NCBI GenBank assembly: GCA_017942005.1
Contig: JAGAVJ010000050.1
Span: 1-64,000, forward strand
Reading direction: 5' to 3'
Length of the DNA: 64,000 bases
Source: Clostridia bacterium
GTDB lineage: Bacteria > Bacillota > Clostridia > Oscillospirales > CAG-272
The number at the start of each line of letters is the position of its first letter. Positions within the stretch are counted from its first letter, which is position 1. The notes under the pieces are model-generated. The model saw only the letters and a list, made by a program, of their open reading frames with translations, was not told the DNA's origin and ran no database searches. The position numbers and the translations under genes are program-made. This document shows positions 1 to 7,300 of this stretch, piece after piece.

Positions 1-40
1 AAGAAGTGGCTGCTGCACTTAAGTGCAGCAGCCACTTCTT
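1..40. repeat. Perfect 40-bp palindrome
   Basis: Two 20-bp arms with no spacer, centred between positions 20 and 21. The core GGCTGCTGCA/TGCAGCAGCC resembles the GGGCTG...CAGCCC hairpins at 9804, 26279 and 30168. As RNA it would fold into a stem with a tight loop. It lies downstream of the HxlR gene that reads toward the window edge, so it may end that transcript. There is no obvious U-tract. Confidence 0.6.
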
Positions 41-87
41 CATTACAAAAATAGCAATGTAAAATTCAATGATGAAGCCAATTTGTT

Positions 88-423
88 TTATTGCAGAGAA
101 GCTTTATAGTTCTCGCCCCAATTTTGCATGGAATCAAGGATCGGTTTTAAGCTTTGTCCCAATGCAGTCAAGGAGTATTCCACTCTTGGAGGAACTTCCG
201 CATAGACCTGACGGTTTACAAGTCCGCTTTCTTCCATATCACGGAGCTGGGCGGTCAGCACTTTTTGCGATACGCTGCCGACCGATTTTTTCAGTTCTCC
301 AAAGCGTTTGGTACCGGATAACAGATCGCGAAGAATTAAAACCTTCCATTTGTCACCGATTAACGTCAGCGTTGTTTCGACAGGACATGCCGGTAATTCT
401 TTTCCTATGTTTTGTGTGTTCAT
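88..423 (-). CDS. HxlR-family winged-helix transcriptional regulator
   Basis: The 111-residue protein has the usual length and layout of the HxlR (DUF24) family: an N-terminal CPVETTLTLIGDKWK segment, then a winged helix (LRDLLSGTKRFGELKK..SQKVLTAQLRDME) and an RVEYSLTALG wing. Cys13 sits where redox- or electrophile-sensing members such as YodB and HypR carry their sensor cysteine, so sensing of reactive species is plausible but inferred. The gene is divergent from the MBL-like gene at 901. Palindromes at 735-755 and 777-792 over that promoter are candidate operators. Its own mRNA has a structured leader of about 190 nt (424-590) in which the ribosome binding site at 481-487 is about 57 nt from the ATG. 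Confidence 0.9.
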   Translation of the reverse strand: MNTQNIGKELPACPVETTLTLIGDKWKVLILRDLLSGTKRFGELKKSVGSVSQKVLTAQLRDMEESGLVNRQVYAEVPPRVEYSLTALGQSLKPILDSMQNWGENYKASLQ

Positions 424-590
424 ATTGATTGACCGTAACTTTTACGTGTTCAGCGCGTATGAAACAGGTAAAATATTTTTTCCTTTCATTGAAATTTGGA
501 TAGGTAACGTAAGCCACAAATGCATTTGTATGAGAAATCATACAAGATAATTTTTCTGAAAATTGATTTTCAGACCTGTAATCTCACATT
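424..590 (-). promoter_or_regulatory. Structured 5' leader of the HxlR gene (long-form SD-hairpin element)
   Basis: Reading the minus strand: a GTCTGAAAAT/ATTTTCAGA hairpin, a TTGTATGA/TCATACAA hairpin, the mini-hairpin GTGGC-TTAC-GTTAC, the SD GAAAGGA, then a hairpin with outer arms TTTTAC/GTAAAA and a GTTACGGTCAATCAAT tail leading to the ATG. The same order of parts occurs upstream of the macrodomain gene and of the amino-acid binding protein. In the mini-hairpin, two G-U pairs here replace G-C pairs seen in the other copies. The boundaries are my estimate. Confidence 0.65.
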
Positions 591-616
591 GGTTTCTGTT
601 TGATACTTTAAATCTA

Positions 617-645
617 ATTATATCATATATTCCATTTAGAATCAA
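617..645 (-). promoter_or_regulatory. Promoter of the HxlR gene
   Basis: On the minus strand TTGATT (640-645) and TATAAT (617-622) are separated by 17 nt, with a TGA extended -10. Transcription would start near 610. Confidence 0.7.
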
Positions 646-734
646 TGTTTCTTTAAAAAAATAAAAATTTTTCAAAAATTTTTTTGAGACGGAACGTGTC
701 CCAAAATGCCTGCAATGACGCATTTGTTTCCTTT

Positions 735-817
735 CGGTAACTGACCAATGGTTACCTTTTCGTAACTACAGCACAATAAAGTGCGTACTTTACAATGGAA
801 GCGGAGTCGTGTATAAT
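735..817 (+). promoter_or_regulatory. Promoter and candidate HxlR operators for the MBL-like gene
   Basis: TTTACA (789-794) and TATAAT (812-817) are 17 nt apart. The palindrome TAAAGT-GCGT-ACTTTA (777-792) overlaps the -35 box, and a second inverted repeat GGTAAC...GTTACC lies at 735-755. Symmetric sites of this kind are expected for a dimeric HxlR regulator encoded next door. Assignment to that regulator is inference. Confidence 0.6.
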
Positions 818-900
818 ATAGACACGAGTTGAGGAGAACGACCTCTCCAAGGCGGAAAATAAACCGAATCAAATTTACTTTATAAAGGAGAACTTCTATC

Positions 901-1692
901 ATGAATAAGACTGCATTTGAGACTGTAAAACTCGCAAAAGGAGAAATGAATGTTTACGATTTCGGCGGCATCAAGCTGCACGCCTACAAGACCAATGACT
1001 TCATTGACGATGAAGTGTTTATCGTAGAAAAGAACGGCAAAGCAGTAATTATCGAATCCCCCTGCTTCTTTGACAACAGCAAAGAACTTGCCGAATACCT
1101 TGAAAATGTTGAGGTTGAGGGAATGCTCGTCGCGTACCACGGCGCAGGCGCTGCGTTTTTGCCGGATGTTCCCAAGTTCGCAACACAAAACGCCATTGAC
1201 TATTCCAAAAATGGCGGCGGCAAGGCGCTGATCGATAAATTTACCGGCGCGTTTGGAGAAATCTTTGACTCTTCGATTCACAAAATCACCAATGTTATCG
1301 AAGCCGGCAAGGTGACGATTGGCGGTATCGATTTCGTCATCAAACAGACAAACGAAGCCTTTGATGTGGAGATTCCCGAAATCAACGCAGTTTATACCCA
1401 TATGCTCGGTCATGACTGCCATTCTATCGTTGCAGGCGCAGGGCACGCCGACGCTATGATTGCAGAGCTTCGCAGCTATATTGAAAAAGATTATGACCTG
1501 ATCCTCACCTCGCACTATACCCCGGAGGATTTGAAGGATGCACAGACAAAGATCGACTATCTGGAAAACCTCAAAACAATTGCCGCAGGAGTTCAGAACG
1601 CTGACGAGTTCAAAACGGAGGTTGGCAAACAGTATCCGCAGTACAGCGGTCAGAATTATCTCGATATGACAGCAGGCTTCTTCTTCGCTTAA
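901..1692 (+). CDS. MBL-fold-like protein lacking the canonical metal motif
   Basis: This 263-residue protein resembles small metallo-beta-lactamase-fold proteins: an N-terminal beta-rich part (FIVEKNGKAVIIESPCFFDN), then VAYHGAGAAFLPD where the HxHxDH motif would lie, and later THMLGHDCHSIVAG. Only isolated His residues remain, so the standard dinuclear metal site appears to be missing and any hydrolase activity is doubtful. The ATG at 901 follows AAAGGAG with good spacing. It is the obvious target of the divergent HxlR regulator and may respond to reactive or quinone-type stress. A hairpin at about 1710-1741 separates it from the next gene. Confidence 0.7.
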   Translation: MNKTAFETVKLAKGEMNVYDFGGIKLHAYKTNDFIDDEVFIVEKNGKAVIIESPCFFDNSKELAEYLENVEVEGMLVAYHGAGAAFLPDVPKFATQNAIDYSKNGGGKALIDKFTGAFGEIFDSSIHKITNVIEAGKVTIGGIDFVIKQTNEAFDVEIPEINAVYTHMLGHDCHSIVAGAGHADAMIAELRSYIEKDYDLILTSHYTPEDLKDAQTKIDYLENLKTIAAGVQNADEFKTEVGKQYPQYSGQNYLDMTAGFFFA

Positions 1693-1709
1693 TCAGGTAT
1701 CAAAAATCA

Positions 1710-1741
1710 ACCGGGGCTGTCGTGATGATGGCTCCGGTTTT
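1710..1741 (+). terminator. Hairpin after the MBL-like gene
   Basis: AACCGG-GGC pairs with GCT-CCGGTT around a loop of about 12 nt and is followed by TTTTA. This is a weak intrinsic terminator or attenuator before the PNPOx-ferredoxin gene. Confidence 0.45.
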
Positions 1742-1764
1742 ACGGTAAAGGAGTGCTGCATACC

Positions 1765-2388
1765 ATGTCGGCAAGTACGTATTTGAACTATATCGTCAAT
1801 GAAATCCACACAACCGTTGCCGCAACTGTGGACGATAACGGACTTCCTGTGACGGCTGCAATTGATATGATGGATTGGGATGAAAACGGTTTATACTTCC
1901 TGACCGCAAAAGGCAAGGGGTTTTATGATCGGCTGAAAAAACGTGAATATATAGCGCTTACAGGCGTAAAAGGCGATGATACCATGTCCTGCACTGCTGT
2001 TTCGGTTCGCGGAAAAGTGAAAGAGCTTGGAAGCGATTGGCTGCCCCGTCTGTTTGAAAAGAATCCGTATATGAATGAGATTTATCCAACGGCGCAGTCT
2101 CAAAAAGCCTTAACGGTGTTCTGTCTTTATGAGGGGGTCGGAGAATGGTTTGATCTCTCAAAGAAACCCATAGAGCGTGTGTCTTTTCCCTTTGGCGGTC
2201 AAAAGGCAAAACGGGAAGGCTACTTTATTACGAATGCATGCATTGGATGCCATGTCTGCGAAGCGGTCTGTCCGCAAAGCTGTATTGATTTTACCGCAGT
2301 ACCTGCGGTGATACGGCAGGAAAACTGCCTGCACTGCGGAAATTGCAGGGATATTTGTCCGCAAAAGGCGGTCACTTGGGAGAAATAA
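1765..2388 (+). CDS. Pyridoxamine 5'-phosphate oxidase-like flavoprotein fused to a 2[4Fe-4S] ferredoxin domain
   Basis: The first 130 or so residues are a PNPOx-like split-barrel (TTVAATVDDNGLPVTAAIDMM; LYFLTAKGKGFYDRL), a fold that usually binds FMN or F420. The C-terminal 60 residues hold two clusters of the CxxCxxCxxxCP type: CIGCHVCEAVCP and CLHCGNCRDICP. The protein is therefore probably a small redox enzyme or electron carrier joining a flavin to two iron-sulfur clusters. I chose the ATG at 1765 because AAAGGAG (1747-1753) overlaps the upstream GTG and gives normal spacing to 1765. The macrodomain and SirTM genes follow after a 127-nt structured gap, so the three may share a stress role. 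Confidence 0.85.
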   Translation: MSASTYLNYIVNEIHTTVAATVDDNGLPVTAAIDMMDWDENGLYFLTAKGKGFYDRLKKREYIALTGVKGDDTMSCTAVSVRGKVKELGSDWLPRLFEKNPYMNEIYPTAQSQKALTVFCLYEGVGEWFDLSKKPIERVSFPFGGQKAKREGYFITNACIGCHVCEAVCPQSCIDFTAVPAVIRQENCLHCGNCRDICPQKAVTWEK

Positions 2389-2515
2389 GTCTGAAAATAA
2401 GATTTTTAAGAGAAACCATTTTAATGGTTTCTCATACCGTGATTTTGTGGCTTACGCCACAACTCCACATTAGAAAGGAAATAACTTTTACTCTGTAAAA
2501 GTTATGGTCATATAG
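2389..2515 (+). promoter_or_regulatory. Structured leader upstream of the macrodomain gene (long-form SD-hairpin element)
   Basis: After a GTCTGAAAAT start come an 11-bp hairpin (GAGAAACCATT/AATGGTTTCTC), ACCGTGATTTT, the mini-hairpin GTGGC-TTAC-GCCAC, AACTCCACA, the SD GAAAGGAA (2473-2480), and an immediately adjacent 11-bp hairpin with a TCT loop (2481-2505). The tail GGTCATATAG leads to ATG 2516. The linear SD-ATG gap is 35 nt, but only about 10 nt if the hairpin is folded. The earlier ATG at 2504 meets a stop after three codons. Confidence 0.7.
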
Positions 2516-3316
2516 ATGACACAGACAGAAAAAAGAGTTTATTTAATCAAATCGCTTTTGAAGGAACGGTCCCAATATACGGGGATACCGATTCCGGTAA
2601 ATGAACAGGAGCAGAAAAATCTGCTTCGTTTGCTGTTCAATCTCCGTATGCCGGGCCCCGTTTCAGAGGATTTTTTGACGATACAGGATGTGTACCTGCA
2701 AGAGGAACTCGCACAAAAAGGGATTACGGAGCTTGCAGCGCTTCGACCAGTACAAAATCAAATCTATCTTTGGCGTGGAGATATTACGACACTTGCTTGT
2801 GATGCGATTGTCAATGCTGCAAATGCGCAGCTGCTCGGCTGTTTTTGTCCGTGTCATGGATGTATTGACAATGCCATCCACACATTCTCTGGTGTGCAGC
2901 TCAGGCTTGCCTGTGACAAGCTTATGCGGCAAACGGGAGAATTGGAAGCGACGGGAAGCGCAAAGATCACACCAGCCTTCAATTTGCCGTGCCGCTATGT
3001 ACTGCACACCGTCGGTCCGATTGTAGACGGGGATTTGACGGTAGAGCATGAAATGCAGCTTTCGTCCTGTTACCGCTCGTGTCTTGCTCTTGCGGCGCAG
3101 AATCAGATTCAAAGCCTCGCATTCTGCTGTATTTCCACCGGGGAATTCCGTTTCCCAAATCAACGGGCGGCAGAAATTGCCATAGAAACAACCAAAGCAT
3201 ATCTCAAAGAAACACAAAGCAAACTCAAGGTGATTTTCAATGTTTTTAAAGAACGTGATTACAAAATCTACAAAAAACTACTCTGTACAGATCGCAGGTC
3301 TGCAAAAAGCACTTAA
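2516..3316 (+). CDS. Zinc-dependent macrodomain protein-ADP-ribose hydrolase (SirTM-linked type)
   Basis: Residues 80-255 form a macrodomain with the ADP-ribose-binding NAAN (100-103), and C-terminal CCISTGEFRFP matches the phosphate-binding loop. The stretch GCFCPCHGCIDNAIH (108-122) is the signature of zinc macrodomains that pair with SirTM; His114 and nearby Cys residues are the likely metal ligands. The known family removes ADP-ribose placed on a carrier protein by SirTM. About 75 extra N-terminal residues are also typical of this subgroup. The gene overlaps the SirTM gene by 77 nt, so translation is probably coupled. No GcvH-L or lipoate ligase partner lies in the neighbourhood. Confidence 0.9.
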   Translation: MTQTEKRVYLIKSLLKERSQYTGIPIPVNEQEQKNLLRLLFNLRMPGPVSEDFLTIQDVYLQEELAQKGITELAALRPVQNQIYLWRGDITTLACDAIVNAANAQLLGCFCPCHGCIDNAIHTFSGVQLRLACDKLMRQTGELEATGSAKITPAFNLPCRYVLHTVGPIVDGDLTVEHEMQLSSCYRSCLALAAQNQIQSLAFCCISTGEFRFPNQRAAEIAIETTKAYLKETQSKLKVIFNVFKERDYKIYKKLLCTDRRSAKST

Positions 3317-4112
3317 CACTGCCGACGCGGTTGTCGTAGGCGCAGGTGCGGGACTTTCCACCTCTGCCGGATTTGTTTACACAGGGGAACGTTTCCATCG
3401 GTACTTTTCGGATTTTGAGGAAAAATACGGAATCAGGGATATGTATTCCGGCGGGTTTTATCCTTTTCCTACACCGGAGGAATATTGGGCATATTGGAGC
3501 TGCTATATTTATGTCAACCGCTATATGGATGCTCCGAAACCGGTGTACAGTGTTCTTCTGGAGCTGATCAAAGAGAAAGATTATTTTGTGATTACAACAA
3601 ATGTCGATCACTGCTTTCAGAAGGCAGGATTTGATAAAAAGCGGCTGTTTTATACCCAGGGAGATTTCGGACTGTTTCAGTGCAGCGTTCCCTGCTGCAA
3701 AAAAACATACGACAATGAGGATATCATCCGCCGTATGATGGAAGCACAAAAGAACATGAAAATCCCATCAGCGTTGGTTCCGCGGTGTCCGGAATGCGGG
3801 CAGCCGCTGACCTTGAATCTGCGCGCTGACGACCGGTTTGTAGAAGATGCAGGATGGAACGCTGCTGCGGAGCGGTACATGCAGTTTCTGCGTACAAGAG
3901 GCAGCCAAAAGCTGCTCTTTTTAGAGCTTGGCGTCGGCAGCAATACGCCCGGAATCATCAAGTATCCGTTTTGGCGTATGACCGCAGAAAATCCGGATGC
4001 CGTTTATGCATGTATCAACTTTGGGGAAGCAGTTTGTCCCATTGATATCCGGGCACAGTCTATCTGTATCAATGCGGATATCGGTACGGTTTTGGAGGAT
4101 TTAGCAAAATAA
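3240..4112 (+). CDS. SirTM-class sirtuin, protein ADP-ribosyltransferase
   Basis: The 290-residue protein has a Rossmann NAD-binding GAGAGLSTSAG (34-44), the SirTM-specific block RFHRYFSDFEEKYG..DMYSGGFYPF (52-76), TTNVDH (119-124) and FYTQGDFG (137-144). In SirTM proteins Asn121 and Gln140 are the positions reported as catalytic; the Gln takes the place of the usual sirtuin His. A zinc ribbon is formed by Cys148, Cys152/153, Cys183 and Cys186. The family transfers ADP-ribose from NAD to a target, classically lipoylated GcvH-L, during oxidative stress. The start at 3240 follows AAGGTGAT inside the macrodomain gene. Confidence 0.9.
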   Translation: MFLKNVITKSTKNYSVQIAGLQKALNTADAVVVGAGAGLSTSAGFVYTGERFHRYFSDFEEKYGIRDMYSGGFYPFPTPEEYWAYWSCYIYVNRYMDAPKPVYSVLLELIKEKDYFVITTNVDHCFQKAGFDKKRLFYTQGDFGLFQCSVPCCKKTYDNEDIIRRMMEAQKNMKIPSALVPRCPECGQPLTLNLRADDRFVEDAGWNAAAERYMQFLRTRGSQKLLFLELGVGSNTPGIIKYPFWRMTAENPDAVYACINFGEAVCPIDIRAQSICINADIGTVLEDLAK

Positions 4113-4133
4113 CACACAAAACGTGAGTTTGAT

Positions 4134-4308
4134 GAGGAGGGGCTTTTTGAAAAAAGCCCCTCCTCAAACTCCACCGCAAAAACTTTTAAAGAACAAAATA
4201 TCATGAAGCACAAATAAAAAACACAATTTTTGTCCGTTTACCACGTTTAAAGTTTTTTGAATGGGGTTTGGGGAAAATCTTTTTTTTTAAAAAGTTTTCC
4301 CCAAAAAA
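4134..4308. repeat. Paired inverted hairpin repeats (pair 1)
   Basis: The left hairpin (4134-4165, GAGGAGGGGC arms, continued to 4188) and the right unit (4249-4308, arms GGGGAAAA/TTTTCCCC) face each other with AAAACTTTT...AAAGTTTTTTG inner ends about 60 nt apart. The pair lies between convergent genes. Confidence 0.75.
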
Positions 4309-4357
4309 TCTGCCGCTTTGGAATCGGGAATGAACCCCCGATTTTAAAGCGGCAGAT
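4308..4357. terminator. Long hairpin between convergent genes
   Basis: ATCTGCCGCTTT pairs with AAAGCGGCAGAT, and an inner AATCGGG/CCCGATT stem lies inside. It sits 22 nt past the stop codon of the minus-strand 4379 gene and could terminate that transcript. Confidence 0.5.
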
Positions 4358-4378
4358 GATTTATGTGCTGTAGAAAAA

Positions 4379-7300
4379 TTAAATGTAATAGCGCGATACG
4401 GCGATGACGGGAATGATCCAGAAGAGCTGGTACAATGCGACAAACAGCGGCGCTGCTGTAATCGTCATGCCGGTGACGACAAAGAATGCCATGGCCGCCA
4501 TACCGAGCAGAATGGACACAATGCCGATGACGTTGTTGGTACGGGAAGCGCTCAGCACACGGTCGCAGATGGCAAGCGTCTGGAGCAGCGATTTTGCGCT
4601 GGACTTGGAAACGATGCCGGACGACAGACGGTCGACAATGATCGCGGTTTCCTTCGGTTCTGCACACTTGATAATCTTGACCGGATACTTGGACATTTTG
4701 ATCTTGCAGGAAAGCAGATGATCGTCGATGTTCGGATCACTGGTCTTGATGCCAACGCAGATGCCCTGCCGGTAAAGCTGCTTGAGCACCGCTTCAAAAT
4801 CAGGTTCTACCGAATACTGAATGTAGAGCTTTGCGGCGATGTTGTTGTCATACGCGACATAGAGGATGCAGGCGTCGCCGGTTTCCTCCATGGATTTTTC
4901 GCTTTCACCCAAGGAGACGTTGTAACCGTAGCGGTTGACGAATGCGGCGCGTCCGACAAGGACGGTTCCGGTTTCCACACGCGCTTCAATGCCGTCACGG
5001 TCAAGACGGAGCAGCTTGACGTTTTCTGCATAGCCAAGTTCTCCCGTTGCCGTTTCAAACACCTCAGCAAGCGGACCGCCAACGACATGAAAGACGCTGG
5101 CTGCCGCGTAAATGACGTGGTCAATACGGTTTTCTCCGTACACCTTGACATTGCGGACACGGATGCCGCGCGCCGGAAAGACCTCTTTATCGTCAAAGGT
5201 GACGACAGATGCATCGGCGTATTCGCCAAGCGACGCTTCACCGATCATGGCGCTTTCCTTTTCATAGGCAAAGCCGGATGCACGGTACATCGGATAGCTG
5301 AACATGATGAATGCACAGGAGGGAAGGGTTAAAAGCAGGGTGATATACGAGACGGTTATGGAGGTATAGACCGTGCCGTTCAGAATAAATTCCGCTGCAA
5401 AGAAGGAGAGGGTTAGAAGCAGAACGGCGGGCAGAACCGTGCGGAGGATACGCTGGGTGCGCGGATAGGTTTCCGTGCGCTGGAAAAAGCCTTCCACAAA
5501 GGCGGTGCGTTTGATGCGGAACAATGCGGGATCATCGGAGATATATTCTGCAAACATTCTGCGCTCTGCTTCGCCGTCCTTTTTTGAAATAGCGTCGACG
5601 GCATATTTCAGCTTCTTGGAGGAAACCACCTTGAAGCTCATGATCTCACGGCGGAGATTCATAAATTCATAGCAAAGCTCAAATAGGACGGCAAGCGCGA
5701 TGGGGAAGTTGTAAAGCTGCAAATTGTGTATAGGACAAAGCATTGCGATGATGACGGTATAAACGATACATGCAAGGAATAAAAATCCTGTAATGCTTTC
5801 CGGAACCGGACGTGCGCGCAGCATGGCGCGGATGCCGGTACGGATGCCGTGCCAGACCATAGCGCAGGAGAACAGCACCAGCTGTAAATCAAACAGGGTA
5901 TAGACAAGCGGATACTGTTCACGGTCAAAGATGGAAGGCATGGCAATGCCCAAAAGCGTATTGTTCTCAAAGAAGAACAGCAGAATCAAAAAGAAGAGCG
6001 CGCCAAGGAAGCGGAACAGCAGGTTTCCGTATTTCTTTTTATACTCGGAAAAAATTTCCTTGTTCTGTGCTGCGGAAACATATTCGGCGTGTTTGTCCTG
6101 AACGGTATCCGGACGGTCGCCCTGATGCATTTTGTTGTAGTGGTCTTCTCCGCGTTCACCGATGGCTTTTTTGTATTTCTTTGCGCGTTCGCTTCCCACT
6201 GTTTTTTCAAGCTGATCTTCCATACCGAATGCGATCATCAGATCAAGGTCTGTCTGGTCGAATTCCTCCGGTTTCTCATCACTTGCGGCGGCTGTCTTGT
6301 CTGAAGCGGGAGGCGTCTCTGTCGGGTCGGTGTCTTCCAGAAGCTGCTTGATGGCATCGGATGCATCCATCGTTTGATTGCTGTCTGCTGTGTGAGCTGC
6401 GTCTGTATCGCTGGCGGCATTTTCGCCGTCTGTCAGAATGGTATCGGCAAGCGCAAGAAGATCGTCCTGAGACAAATCGGTGTCGTCATAAGTATCTGCA
6501 GCAGTGACTACAGGTGCAGCTGCTGTTTCAGGTGCAGCAGTACCGGTATCCGTATCAGCCATTTCATCTGTCAGACCCAAAAGCGAATCCGGAATGTCGT
6601 CAAGCAGCGAATCGTCAAAATCATCTGCGGACAGCATTTCGGTGTCCTGCATGGCACGCGGCGGTTCTGCTGTTTGCTGCGTCTGTACAGCGGAGGCAGC
6701 CGACTTTGCTGCCGGCGCTTCTGTGGGGAAATCCTCGGCGATGGGGGAATCTTCGTTTTCCATTGCGGTGAGCATGGCTTCCAGCTCTTCGTCGGAAATG
6801 GGAGTATTGCCCTTTTGTGTGCTTGTATTGCTATGATATGGGCTGTGTGCTGTCTTGGTATTGGAATTGTCGGATAGGTCTTTGGTTTGCGGCGGCGCAG
6901 CTTCTGTAAACAGCACCTCTTCTTCCATCACAGGCAGTGCATCCGTGTCGTTGTCTGCGGCGTTTTGTACAGATTCCGCCGGTTTGGAACCATACGCTGA
7001 CGCAGGTGCAGGTGCACTTTCTGCACGGACAGCTCCTTTTTCCATGCCTGATCCCATTTCTGCATCTTCTTCCTCTGTACTGTCAAGGGAGAGCAGCAGA
7101 TCGGCGGTATCGTCGTCTAAAATCGAGTCGAGAAGGGCATCAAGGTCGTTGTCTGTCATGCTTTGCGTGGAAGACAACTGGTTTTCATCGGCGCGGTTTT
7201 GATCAATATCCGGTTCCGCTGCGGTTTTTTCAGAAAAAACAGGTTCTTCTGTACGCGCCGCATTTGCTGCTATTTCCTCCGAATTGGATGTGTCATCCCG

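Noticed and set aside
69..428. Plus-strand frame opposite the HxlR gene
   Set aside because: It is a shadow of a clear HxlR family gene and has no family resemblance or RBS.
4134..4308. Paired repeats called as classical intrinsic terminators
   Set aside because: The stems are not followed by a U-tract on either strand; the T/A run is at the apex. I list them as repeats.
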